Shown in pieces: positions 33,834-41,219 of a stretch of DNA of 64,000 bases. This DNA is from JAAGZL01 sp050288625 (GTDB lineage Bacteria; Pseudomonadota; Gammaproteobacteria; Chromatiales; Chromatiaceae), in NCBI GenBank assembly GCA_050288625.1, contig JBNKEE010000045.1, positions 28,155 through 92,154 on the forward strand, written 5' to 3'. Position numbers and translations under genes: made by a program. The notes below the pieces were generated by a model that did no database searches, had not been told where the DNA came from, and saw only the letters and a list, made by a program, of their open reading frames with translations. Position 1 is the first letter of the stretch. The number at the start of each line of letters is the position of its first letter.

Positions 33834-34331
33834 CTATTGATTATGATTGGAGTAAACAGAGGTTTTTTCATCGGACCGAAAGGTCAACACATCGTATGCA
33901 TCCTTGCGTGGCCCCTCCATGCCGGGAGAACCCATGGGCATGCCTGGAACAGCCAAACCTGCAATATCAGGCTTCTCTCTTAATAGGCGCTTGATATCAC
34001 TGGCTGGCACATGACCTTCGATAACATACTTGCCGATCTTGGCTGTATGGCAAGTTTGCAGGTTCCGCGGTACACCGAACTCCACTTTGACCGGGTTCAT
34101 ATTGCGCAGGTTATGCACCTCTACTGAGAAACCGTTTTCCTGCATATGCTCCACCCAATCATTACAGCAACCGCAGGTCGGGCTTTTGTAGACCTCAACA
34201 TCTGCCGCTCTGGATGGTTTTATGGCAAACAAAACACCCAGCGAAATAACAGTAATTCCTACCAGCAGCCAATAATTCAATTTGCCCATGCTGAGAGATT
34301 TCTTTTGCTTAGCGGTTTCTTTTATGGTCAT
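33834..34331 (-). CDS. DUF411 metal-binding protein
   Basis: A 165-residue protein with an N-terminal membrane or signal segment (YWLLVGITVISLGVLFAI). The DUF411 domain has the CGCC motif (VEVYKSPTCGCCNDWVEHMQ), the FGVPRNLQTCHTAKIGKYVIEGHVPASDIKRLL block and AVPGMPMGSPGME, a Met-rich turn. DUF411 proteins occur near copper genes and have a thioredoxin-like outline; copper binding by the Cys and Met residues is the usual suggestion. The start overlaps the cytochrome c stop (34328-34331), so the two are coupled. Confidence 0.9.
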   Translation of the reverse strand: MTIKETAKQKKSLSMGKLNYWLLVGITVISLGVLFAIKPSRAADVEVYKSPTCGCCNDWVEHMQENGFSVEVHNLRNMNPVKVEFGVPRNLQTCHTAKIGKYVIEGHVPASDIKRLLREKPDIAGLAVPGMPMGSPGMEGPRKDAYDVLTFRSDEKTSVYSNHNQ

Positions 34332-34861
34332 GATTTGCCTCCTTTGTTCAACATTGTGGCGTTTGATGGTCTGCTGTAGTTTCTGCCGGACTGAATATTC
34401 CTCTCATACCAAACACGATAGATCTCATCAGACCAGTGGGACTGCATCCAGGCCAGGATGTCGTAGATTTGCTGATCACCCAGTTTGTCGCCAAACCCAG
34501 GCATGGTCCCGCCCAATGGTATTCCTCCTACTCTGACCGTCCGATGCAAAACTGATAAGGGGTGGTGCCATGTATGTGCTGAACCATTCAGAGGCGGCGG
34601 TGGGTACTTTCCATAAGCGTCAGTCTTGCGCCAATTTAGGGTGCCGGACGCATCCGTTTTATGGCAGCTAGCGCAATTTTTCTGGAATAACACATCTCCG
34701 CTTTCGATCTGCGCCTTACTGTACCAGCGTCCAACAGGAGGCAGCATCGGTGACGCAACATTTTGAGCGTCGATGCTGGCTGTAGCATCCGGCTGGTTTT
34801 CGCAACCAGACAGCCATAGCAAACCCACAAATAAAATCATACTCAGTGATATTTTCTTCAT
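34328..34861 (-). CDS. Cytochrome c lipoprotein
   Basis: A 177-residue exported haem protein. The signal sequence ends in a lipobox (LLWLSGC), so it should be anchored by lipid. One haem site, CASCH, is followed by distal candidates MPGFGD (TMPGFGDKLGDQQIYDILAWMQSHW), the standard class I cytochrome arrangement. It is the first gene of a coupled pair with DUF411. In copper-resistance clusters such cytochromes may pass electrons during periplasmic Cu handling; that role is inference. Confidence 0.9.
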   Translation of the reverse strand: MKKISLSMILFVGLLWLSGCENQPDATASIDAQNVASPMLPPVGRWYSKAQIESGDVLFQKNCASCHKTDASGTLNWRKTDAYGKYPPPPLNGSAHTWHHPLSVLHRTVRVGGIPLGGTMPGFGDKLGDQQIYDILAWMQSHWSDEIYRVWYERNIQSGRNYSRPSNATMLNKGGKS

Positions 34862-34992
34862 TAGTTAATTTCCGTTTTGTCGTCTCGAGTACGCCTTATG
34901 CGTGGCAGCAGACAAACATGGCTTACCGAGTGACACTGAATGAATCAGTCGTTGAATGATCGCTGCAAGACCAGCGACCAACTATATGGAAA

Positions 34993-35367
34993 TTAAGCCC
35001 TGGGCGGACGAAAGAGGGAGGAAGAGTGTCGTGTTACCAAGTCGTCGCCAGTTGGAAAGAATGCAGACGAGACAACAGAGTTCGCTGGAAATGAGAAGGT
35101 TGAAAGCAATGCCACTGGGCAAGAAGTACATAGATTGGTTGAACAGGCATGGTCAGGGCATGTGCCCTCATCATCACACTGATCGCATGCGTTATCTGAA
35201 TGCACTGAAGTCGACATAACCATGTCATGATGTAGATCGATTGACTGATGCGCACCAGGCTTGTGAGGGGAAAAATCCGCAATACCGGCCATCGCACCAT
35301 GCAGCGGGGCCATCACCAGAAGAATGGCAAGAAACATGGCCAATAGTTTTTCAGGAAACAGGCGCAT
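34993..35367 (-). CDS. Cys/His-rich small exported protein
   Basis: A 124-residue protein with a clear signal peptide (LLAMFLAILLVMAPLHGAMA). The mature chain holds clustered Cys and His (DLHHDMVMSTSVHSDNACDQCDDEGTCPDHACSTNLCTSCPVALL) and ends in LFRPPRA, a pattern I associate with small exported proteins placed ahead of metal efflux genes. I cannot assign a named family with confidence. It is 131 bases before the cytochrome gene in the same direction. A shorter open frame runs opposite; the signal peptide and Cys pattern favour this one. Confidence 0.65.
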   Translation of the reverse strand: MRLFPEKLLAMFLAILLVMAPLHGAMAGIADFSPHKPGAHQSIDLHHDMVMSTSVHSDNACDQCDDEGTCPDHACSTNLCTSCPVALLSTFSFPANSVVSSAFFPTGDDLVTRHSSSLFRPPRA

Positions 35368-35701
35368 ACACGTATCTCTAGAAGACCCACTTCTTTACTA
35401 TATACACTCTAGGTGACAAACCCGGATTAATAAAGTTTCATAAGTCCAATCCTAACTAAAAAGCACTTATACATCATGAGTCGGCACAGAATAGGCGTTC
35501 TACTGGGCTGGGAATAAGTCAGAATAGTAAGCTACTCAGGCTGTTGTTGTCGGCCATAAGGGGCCGAGCAAACACGTGGAGGATCTGTCCTCCAGGGTAA
35601 TCCGCAAGTCATATTTCGTAACATATCGCCACATAAGAGAATCTCGCACATTATATGCCCTAGATAATGTTCGTCACGTTCCATCCGCGTTCCACTCTCA
35701 C

Positions 35702-35792
35702 GACAATCAGGGACAACGAGAGACAACCAAACGAAATTTCAGGCACAAAAAAAGCACCTTAAAACTGGTGCTTTTCGTTGTCTCTGATTGTC
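35702..35792. repeat. Inverted repeats flanking the terminator beside tRNA-Leu
   Basis: GACAATCAGGGACAAC at 35702-35717 faces its near-exact reverse complement at 35777-35792 (one mismatch), with a further AGAGACAAC at 35719-35727. They lie within 110 bases of the tRNA 3' end. Short repeats in this position are typical of integrase arm-binding sites, which would fit a lost integrase; they could also be part of an extended stem around the terminator. Confidence 0.55.
35744..35775 (-). terminator. Intrinsic terminator downstream of tRNA-Leu
   Basis: AAAAGCACC (35750-35758) pairs perfectly with GGTGCTTTT (35767-35775) around eight bases. In minus-strand reading the hairpin is followed by seven T in a row, so it should end the tRNA-Leu transcript about 36 bases after the CCA. 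It came with the island, replacing the older terminator now at 26.85 kb. Confidence 0.88.
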
Positions 35793-35810
35793 TATGACAG
35801 TCTTTGAATA

Positions 35811-35834
35811 TGGTGCCGAGGAGAGGACTTGAAC
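35811..35834 (-). repeat. att-like 3' end of tRNA-Leu (proximal island edge)
   Basis: These 24 bases, the T-arm and acceptor end of the intact tRNA, match 26887-26910 exactly. Crossing-over in this block would have left the tRNA functional. Confidence 0.85.
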
Positions 35835-35898
35835 CTCCACGGGCTAAACGCCCACTAGCACCTGAAGCTAGCGTGTCTACCAATTTCACCACCTCGGC
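35811..35898 (-). tRNA. tRNA-Leu (anticodon CAG)
   Basis: The minus strand reads GCCGAGGTGGTGAAATTGGT at the 5' end, typical of tRNA-Leu, then an anticodon arm GCTAG-CTTCAGGTG-CTAG(T) with CAG, a long variable arm with a GGGCG/CGCCC-like stem, the T-loop GTTCAAGTC and the acceptor strand CCTCGGC with encoded CCA. The 7-base acceptor stem pairs fully. Its 3' end is the integration site of the metal island. Confidence 0.97.
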
Positions 35899-35949
35899 TA
35901 AGGTTTGGTTGAACTGCATTCAGAGCCGCACAACCCAGCGAATCGGCGA

Positions 35950-35978
35950 ACTTTACCGTTACCTGGAATGCTTGTCAA
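35950..35978 (-). promoter_or_regulatory. Sigma-70 promoter of tRNA-Leu
   Basis: In minus-strand reading TTGACA (35973-35978) and TAAAGT (35950-35955) are separated by exactly 17 bases. The -10 box lies 52 bases before the tRNA 5' end. The -35 box is a perfect consensus. Confidence 0.82.
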
Positions 35979-36059
35979 TGGCTTGGGTGGAGTATGTGGG
36001 GACATCTATATGTATGCCAGGTACAATACAAGTTATATGTATTTCAGGGACTATTTATT

Positions 36060-38438
36060 GTGACCAAGCGTTCATCCCGAAAGGGTTTTCATGAGTTAGA
36101 TCCGCACCATGCCAGGGAATCCAGGAAGTACGAAAGTCCTATTCCAAGCCGTGAATTTATTATGGAGACGTTGGAGGTTCATGGCGTACCTATTGGACGC
36201 TCAGAGCTGGCCGTTCTTCTTGGCCTGGACTCTGAGGAATCTATAGAGGCCCTGCGCAGACGTCTCAACGCCATGGAGCGGGATGGTCAACTGGTGCGTA
36301 ATCGTCGTGGAGCTTTTTGTCTGGTGAACAAGCGTGATTTGATTGCCGGTCGTATTATCGCTCATCCGGATGGGTTTGGCTTTCTCCACCCGGATCAAGG
36401 TGGTAAAGACCTGTTTCTCACTCCCAGACAGATGCGTACGGTACTGCATGGAGATCGCGCCGTGGTCCGAGTGGTGGGTGTGGATGAGCGCGGGCGTAAA
36501 GAGGGTGCTGTAGTCGAGGTGCTGGAGCGTGCCAACCACAACGTGGTGGGCCGGTTGCACGTCGAGATGGGACTTGGTTTTGTGCAGCCGGACAATAAAC
36601 GACTGCACCAGGAGATCATCGTGCCGGAGGCAGAGTGGCACGGAGCACAACATGGACAGATTGTGGTTGCTGAGATCGTGGAGCAGCCGACCAAGCGTAC
36701 CCAGCCGGTCGGGCGTATCGTCGAGGTCATGGGTGAGCACATGGCTCCAGGTATGGAGATTGAGATGGCTATCCGTAGCCATGAACTGCCAGTGGGATGG
36801 CCGGATGATGTGGAACAGGAGATCTCAGGTCTGGCGCCAGAGGTGGACGAGTCTGCCAAACAGGGGCGTGAGGATCTACGTCAATTGCCGCTGGTAACTA
36901 TAGATGGGGCGGATGCCAGGGACTTTGACGATGCAGTCTACTGTGAACAGAGCGCAAACGGTTGGCGACTCCTGGTGTGTATAGCAGATGTCTCCAGCTA
37001 TGTGGCGCCGGGTACGGCTCTGGATCGAGAAGCGGAGAGTCGCGGCAACTCGGTCTATTTCCCCGACCGTGTGATCCCCATGCTGCCTGAGAAGTTGTCC
37101 AACGGTCTTTGTTCCCTGAATCCTGATGTAGATCGCCTCTGCATGACCTGTGAGCTGTTGGTGGATCGAAGGGGGGCGGTTGATAGCTATCGCTTCTTTG
37201 AGGCAGTCATGCGTTCTCAGGCTCGTCTTACCTACAGCCAGGTGTCGGATATGTTGGTTGAGGGTGACGCGGAACTGTGCCGACAATATGCAGATCTGTT
37301 GCCCCATTTGCATCAGTTATATGCGTTATATCAGGTGTTGCACAAGGCGCGAACAAAACGCGGGGCCATAGATTTTGATACTACCGAGACCAGGATCATT
37401 TTTAATGATGAAAAAAAGGTGGAGCAGATTGTACCTCTGGTAAGGAATGATGCTCACCGCCTGATCGAGGAGTGTATGCTACTGGCCAATGTGGCCGCAG
37501 CCCGCTATCTGCTTGGGAAAAAGATACCGGCACTCTACCGCAACCATGAAGGACCGCCGGAGGATAAGCTGAGTGATTTGAGGGAGTTCCTGGCTGAGTT
37601 GAGTTTGTCTCTGCCGGGAGGCGACGAACCGAGCGCAAAAGATTATGCCCGGTTGCTGGAATCGGTTGCTGAGAGACCAGATCGGCATCTTATTCAGACC
37701 GTGCTGCTCAGGTCGCTGTCCCAGGCGATGTATGGGGCGGAGAACCAGGGCCATTTTGGGCTATCTTTTCCGGCCTATACCCATTTCACCTCACCCATAC
37801 GCAGATATCCTGATCTAATCGTGCATCGCGCCATAAAGCATCTGGTAGCGGGTGGCCGGCCGGAAGAGTTTGAATATGCTCCGTCCCGTCTAGAATGGTT
37901 GGGCGAACACTGCTCGTGCACGGAAAGACGTGCCGATGACGCCACCAGGGATGCGGTGGATTGGCTCAAGTGTGAATATATGCTGGATAAGGTGGCTGAG
38001 GAGTTTGATGGCATCATAACCAGTGTTACATCTTTTGGTGTCTTTGTGGAGCTGGACGATATCTATGTAGACGGGCTGCTGCATATCACGGCCCTGGATA
38101 ATGACTATTATCACTTTGATCCAATCGGCCATAGACTGACAGGCGAACGCTCCGGGCAGGTCTATCGTCTTGGTGACCAGATACGGATCAAGGTGGCTGC
38201 GGTGAACCTGGACGATAGAAAGATAGATTTTATCTTGGCCGATTCTGCTGAAAGAGTGTGTCGAAAAACCAGAGGTAAAAAGAGATCTGACAAGAGACGT
38301 ACTAAAGGTTTGAGCAATGCGATTGATGCCATCATGGATGAACCGAACAAGGGTGCTAAAAAAGATAAGAAGCAGAAGGCGAATAAGGGCTCGAAGCACT
38401 CAAGTGGAAAGAACAAAAAACGTAAAGATAAGAAATAG
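36060..38438 (+). CDS. rnr: Ribonuclease R
   Basis: RNase R is a processive 3'-5' exoribonuclease that degrades structured RNA. I start it at GTG 36060 (VTKRSSRKGFHELDPHHARE), which gives 792 residues; the extension upstream has no family features. The order is an N-terminal helix-turn-helix-like domain, cold-shock domains (RIIAHPDGFGFLHPDQ, VGRLHVEMGLGFVQPDN), the RNB catalytic core (TIDGADARDFDDAVYC with the catalytic Asp residues, GNSVYFPDRVIPMLPEKLSNGLCSLNP, YTHFTSPIRRYPDLIVHR), an S1 domain (FDGIITSVTSFGVFVEL) and a tail of about 60 residues rich in Lys. rnr-rlmB is the usual order. Confidence 0.96.
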   Translation: MTKRSSRKGFHELDPHHARESRKYESPIPSREFIMETLEVHGVPIGRSELAVLLGLDSEESIEALRRRLNAMERDGQLVRNRRGAFCLVNKRDLIAGRIIAHPDGFGFLHPDQGGKDLFLTPRQMRTVLHGDRAVVRVVGVDERGRKEGAVVEVLERANHNVVGRLHVEMGLGFVQPDNKRLHQEIIVPEAEWHGAQHGQIVVAEIVEQPTKRTQPVGRIVEVMGEHMAPGMEIEMAIRSHELPVGWPDDVEQEISGLAPEVDESAKQGREDLRQLPLVTIDGADARDFDDAVYCEQSANGWRLLVCIADVSSYVAPGTALDREAESRGNSVYFPDRVIPMLPEKLSNGLCSLNPDVDRLCMTCELLVDRRGAVDSYRFFEAVMRSQARLTYSQVSDMLVEGDAELCRQYADLLPHLHQLYALYQVLHKARTKRGAIDFDTTETRIIFNDEKKVEQIVPLVRNDAHRLIEECMLLANVAAARYLLGKKIPALYRNHEGPPEDKLSDLREFLAELSLSLPGGDEPSAKDYARLLESVAERPDRHLIQTVLLRSLSQAMYGAENQGHFGLSFPAYTHFTSPIRRYPDLIVHRAIKHLVAGGRPEEFEYAPSRLEWLGEHCSCTERRADDATRDAVDWLKCEYMLDKVAEEFDGIITSVTSFGVFVELDDIYVDGLLHITALDNDYYHFDPIGHRLTGERSGQVYRLGDQIRIKVAAVNLDDRKIDFILADSAERVCRKTRGKKRSDKRRTKGLSNAIDAIMDEPNKGAKKDKKQKANKGSKHSSGKNKKRKDKK

Positions 38439-38448
38439 AGGATGAATA

Positions 38449-39198
38449 GTGACTAAACCCCACATCATCGCAGGGATTAATAGTGTGCGTACTGCTCTCA
38501 AACACGGTTCTACAGGTGTTTCTGAGGTGTGGGTAGAAGCTAAACGTAGGGATAAGAAGATCCGTGAGATTATTGGTTTAGCTAAGGGTGACGACATTAT
38601 CCTGCATCAGGTCGATCGCTCAGAACTGGATGCTTTGGTTCCTGGGGTCAACCATCAAGGTGCTGTAGCCAAGGTGGCGGTACCGGCCGCCATGGGAGAG
38701 AAGGAACTAGCATCTCTGTTAGACCAAACAGACACGCCACCGTTACTGCTGGTGTTAGATGGGGTGCAAGATCCTCACAACTTAGGTGCATGTCTGAGGA
38801 GTGCTGATGCTGCCTGCGTAACTGCAGTTATTGCGCCTAAAGATCGCTCCGTCGGCTTGACTCCAACCGTATGTAAAGTAGCCTCAGGGGCTGCAGAAAC
38901 CGTTCCATTTATACAGGTTACCAATCTGGTCAGGACAATTCGTTGGCTACAGGACGAGCATAGAGTGTGGGTGGTAGGTACGGCCGGAGAGGCGGAATCT
39001 AATATATATCAGTTGGATCTTTCAGGTCCGCTGGCGCTGGTTATGGGGGCGGAAGAGAATGGTATGCGCCGTCTTACCCGCGAGGCCTGTGATTCCCTGG
39101 TGAGACTACCTATGGCAGGAACAGTCGATAGCCTGAATGTCTCGGTGGCTACCGGTGTAAGTCTGTATGAGGCAGTCAGGCAAAGAATGGGTATCTGA
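38449..39198 (+). CDS. rlmB: 23S rRNA 2'-O-methyltransferase RlmB
   Basis: RlmB methylates the ribose of G2251 in 23S rRNA. A substrate-binding domain (IAGINSVRTALKHGSTGVSEVWVEAKRRD) precedes a SpoU/TrmH knotted domain with the three signatures LDGVQDPHNLGACLRSADAA, VMGAEENGMRRLTREACD and VRLPMAGTVDSLNVSVATGVSLYEAVRQR. The start is GTG 38449, eleven bases after rnr. The length, 249 residues, is normal. Confidence 0.96.
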   Translation: MTKPHIIAGINSVRTALKHGSTGVSEVWVEAKRRDKKIREIIGLAKGDDIILHQVDRSELDALVPGVNHQGAVAKVAVPAAMGEKELASLLDQTDTPPLLLVLDGVQDPHNLGACLRSADAACVTAVIAPKDRSVGLTPTVCKVASGAAETVPFIQVTNLVRTIRWLQDEHRVWVVGTAGEAESNIYQLDLSGPLALVMGAEENGMRRLTREACDSLVRLPMAGTVDSLNVSVATGVSLYEAVRQRMGI

Positions 39199-39501
39199 AT
39201 GCAGGAGCCGATAGAGGTCCTTAAAGCGCGACTGAATACAGAGACAGCAATGATCGGCTGGACCGAAATCCAAAGATTCTTTGCTAAGGGACAGGTGTTT
39301 ATAGTAGTTCCTGATCTTGATCTGATTGATGCCGCAGCCAGCATGATCATGGACGAAAAGAGTAGGGTAGAGGAGTGGATGCAGCAGAGTCTGATTGCGC
39401 AGGCATCAACAGATGATGCCAAACGTTGGAATGAGAATGACACTGATTTATGGGCTGTGGTGGTTGCACCTTGGATATTGGTGCAGGAAGTGGTTGTGTA
39501 A
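39199..39501 (+). CDS. DUF2288 protein
   Basis: A 100-residue cytoplasmic protein that fits DUF2288: LNTETAMIGWTEIQRFFAKGQVFIVVPDLDLIDAA and the C-terminal DLWAVVVAPWILVQEVVV are the family's conserved blocks. Its function is unknown. It starts immediately after the rlmB stop, so it is in the rnr-rlmB operon. A strong terminator follows 22 bases after its stop. Confidence 0.9.
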   Translation: MQEPIEVLKARLNTETAMIGWTEIQRFFAKGQVFIVVPDLDLIDAAASMIMDEKSRVEEWMQQSLIAQASTDDAKRWNENDTDLWAVVVAPWILVQEVVV

Positions 39502-39523
39502 TTAATATAGATAACGAAAAAAG

Positions 39524-39553
39524 AAAACGCCGAAGCTATGCTTCGGCGTTTTT
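39524..39553. terminator. Bidirectional terminator between DUF2288 and the FadL-type gene
   Basis: AAAACGCCGAAGC (39524-39536) pairs perfectly with GCTTCGGCGTTTT (39540-39552) around TAT, with A and T runs outside on both strands. It serves rnr-rlmB-DUF2288 on the plus strand and the FadL-type gene on the minus strand. Confidence 0.93.
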
Positions 39554-39574
39554 AACTGCGCGATGTATATTCGC

Positions 39575-40831
39575 TTAGAACTTATATTGAGCACCTACAG
39601 TAAGAAGGACAGCAGAGGCATCTTCAAATTTACCATTGTCAACGCTATCGGCAAGTGCTGAGCCCCTATTAACCTTGAGGGTCTCTTTCTTGTCGTAGAG
39701 CAGGCCGAAACCGATATTCAAATCATTAGAATACTGATAACGAGCACCTATAGAGTAGATATGGGCATCGCTATCCGGCAGCTCAAAGCCAACAGTACTT
39801 TTTGGCACAGGCGTTTTATCATAGGCGTAGCCAGCCATCAGGGTCCACTTATTATTTAGCTTGTGTGTAACACCGATTCTGTATGTATCGGTATCTGACC
39901 AGTCTTTGGTAATTGGTGTGCCGAAGACAGCATCCAACACTGGATTGATCGTGGGGTCGTAATCAAAATCAAGTTCTTCGTAGGCTGACCAATAGGTCCT
40001 CTCATACACAAGTTCAACGGTAGTTCTGTCATTGAAGGTATAGGCTGCAGCTAGATTCAGGGCCGCAGGTAGAGGGATCGTTACTTCAGCATCGCCATCG
40101 TAACTCAGGATTCCTCCAGCTGCCTGCAGTTCAGCCTGTCCTTCAACTGTCAGGTCTATCTTCGATCTGTATGTTAGCGCTAAGGCAAGCTCATCGCTTG
40201 GTTTGAAGTGTAAAGCTAGGTTATAGCCAAGATCGTAGGAGCTTCCACCAAGATCACGTATAGGTGTTGCAAGGGGATTGGCATTACTCCTTACATTACC
40301 GTTCGTGTAAACCACTCTTGCACCAACAGCAGCAGAAAATTGGTCGTTAAACTTGTACGCAACCGTAGGGTTGACTTCAATGGTCTTGAGAGTGAACTCT
40401 TCGGAAGTGGCTTTACCAGTTCCATCCCATCTCTTGGATAAACCCGCTGGTGTCACTACCGAGAGTCCAAAACGGTAGTTACCCATGCTTGGGCTTACAT
40501 AGTGGAAGGATGGTATATAGAAGTTTTCTTTTAATGAAGAGTCATCAGCGAATATTCCATCCATGTCGGTATAATCAATACTGGATAGATGGATATATGT
40601 AAGGTTGGCTTCAAATGATGCGCCGTTGTCGTCAAAAACCGTGGCAGCTGGGTTGAAGTAGGCTGCATCAGCTCCATGGGCATTAGCTACGTAAGCCCCA
40701 GAAAGCGCTGTTGAGTTTATGGAATTCTCCGGAACCTTGTAACCGGCCGCCATCAGTTGCGCTGGAACTAAACTAGCCATGCACCCTAATGCAAGCAGGT
40801 ATCTTAAAGAGCCTTGGTGTTTGATGTTCAT
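39575..40831 (-). CDS. FadL/OmpP1/TodX-type outer membrane transport protein
   Basis: A 418-residue outer membrane barrel of the FadL family, which imports long-chain fatty acids or other hydrophobic compounds. I start it at ATG 40831 (MNIKHQGSLRYLLALGC), since the part upstream is not signal-like. A signal peptide ends at AQLMAAGYKVPE, and the family's N-terminal hatch follows: NSINSTALSGAYVANAHGADAAYFNPAA. Alternating strands run to a C-terminal aromatic residue (LLTVGAQYKF), the usual outer-membrane signature. It is divergent from the LysR gene across a 388-base gap. The compound it carries is unknown. Confidence 0.92.
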   Translation of the reverse strand: MNIKHQGSLRYLLALGCMASLVPAQLMAAGYKVPENSINSTALSGAYVANAHGADAAYFNPAATVFDDNGASFEANLTYIHLSSIDYTDMDGIFADDSSLKENFYIPSFHYVSPSMGNYRFGLSVVTPAGLSKRWDGTGKATSEEFTLKTIEVNPTVAYKFNDQFSAAVGARVVYTNGNVRSNANPLATPIRDLGGSSYDLGYNLALHFKPSDELALALTYRSKIDLTVEGQAELQAAGGILSYDGDAEVTIPLPAALNLAAAYTFNDRTTVELVYERTYWSAYEELDFDYDPTINPVLDAVFGTPITKDWSDTDTYRIGVTHKLNNKWTLMAGYAYDKTPVPKSTVGFELPDSDAHIYSIGARYQYSNDLNIGFGLLYDKKETLKVNRGSALADSVDNGKFEDASAVLLTVGAQYKF

Positions 40832-41219
40832 CTGATATACCCTATCGTTTGTATGTGTTATAAGTTTTATATTATCCCCGCGCTGCAATAGGGACTTAAA
40901 TATTGCTAGCTAACTTAAAACACAAGATAAGGCGCAGGTCGTTTTTAGTGTTTAAAATTAGCTACATGTATTATTTGTACGACACTTATAAATTTTTATC
41001 TGATCGTTGTCAAGATTAAATGTAAAGATCTTTGATTTACCATTTAATCAAGAGATGGACCAGTGCTGCCACACAAGTTATAAATAATACATATTTTCAT
41101 AAGTATTGATAGAAAAAACGACATAAATATATGGATTTGATGGTATATTATGTGTTATTAATATACTTTATTAGATATTCTTATAAACAATAAATACACC
41201 CTATGGGTTGGGGGAGCGT
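40832..41219. other. A+T-rich divergent regulatory region, FadL-type gene and LysR gene
   Basis: No gene is visible in these 388 bases. The stretch is strongly A+T-rich between about 40960 and 41200, which fits promoters in both directions and binding by a LysR-type regulator. I could not settle on specific -35/-10 boxes or a T-N11-A operator. Confidence 0.6.

Larger units (their letters stand above)
35368..35810. other. Noncoding island end next to tRNA-Leu; no integrase
   Basis: This is where a tRNA-targeting integrase gene would be expected, but no such frame is present. The stretch holds a GGAGGATC/TGTCCTCC-type hairpin near 35577-35594, an inverted repeat pair and a terminator (listed separately). 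The promoter of the Cys-rich gene should lie at about 35370-35460, but I see no clear boxes. Confidence 0.6.
26887..35834. mobile_element. Genomic island carrying metal resistance, inserted at tRNA-Leu(CAG)
   Basis: The last 24 bases of tRNA-Leu (T-arm, acceptor 3' strand and CCA; 35811-35834) are repeated exactly, in the same orientation, at 26887-26910. This is the classic outcome of site-specific integration into a tRNA 3' end: the intact tRNA remains at one edge and a tRNA fragment marks the other. The 8.9 kb between them holds eleven minus-strand genes, mostly for metal efflux and periplasmic metal handling, and two noncoding stretches. No integrase or transposase gene is visible, so the element seems to be immobile now. 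Base composition is uneven: copA looks G+C-rich against the backbone, while the methyltransferase at 27.5-28.2 kb is A+T-rich. Confidence 0.78.

Noticed and set aside
34956..35219. Plus-strand open frame of 87 codons in the island
   Set aside because: Opposes the exported Cys/His-rich gene, which has a good signal peptide and runs with the neighbouring genes; the plus-strand product has no recognisable motif.
36201..36782. Minus-strand open frame of 193 codons opposite rnr
   Set aside because: His/Thr-rich shadow of the ribonuclease R gene without family features.
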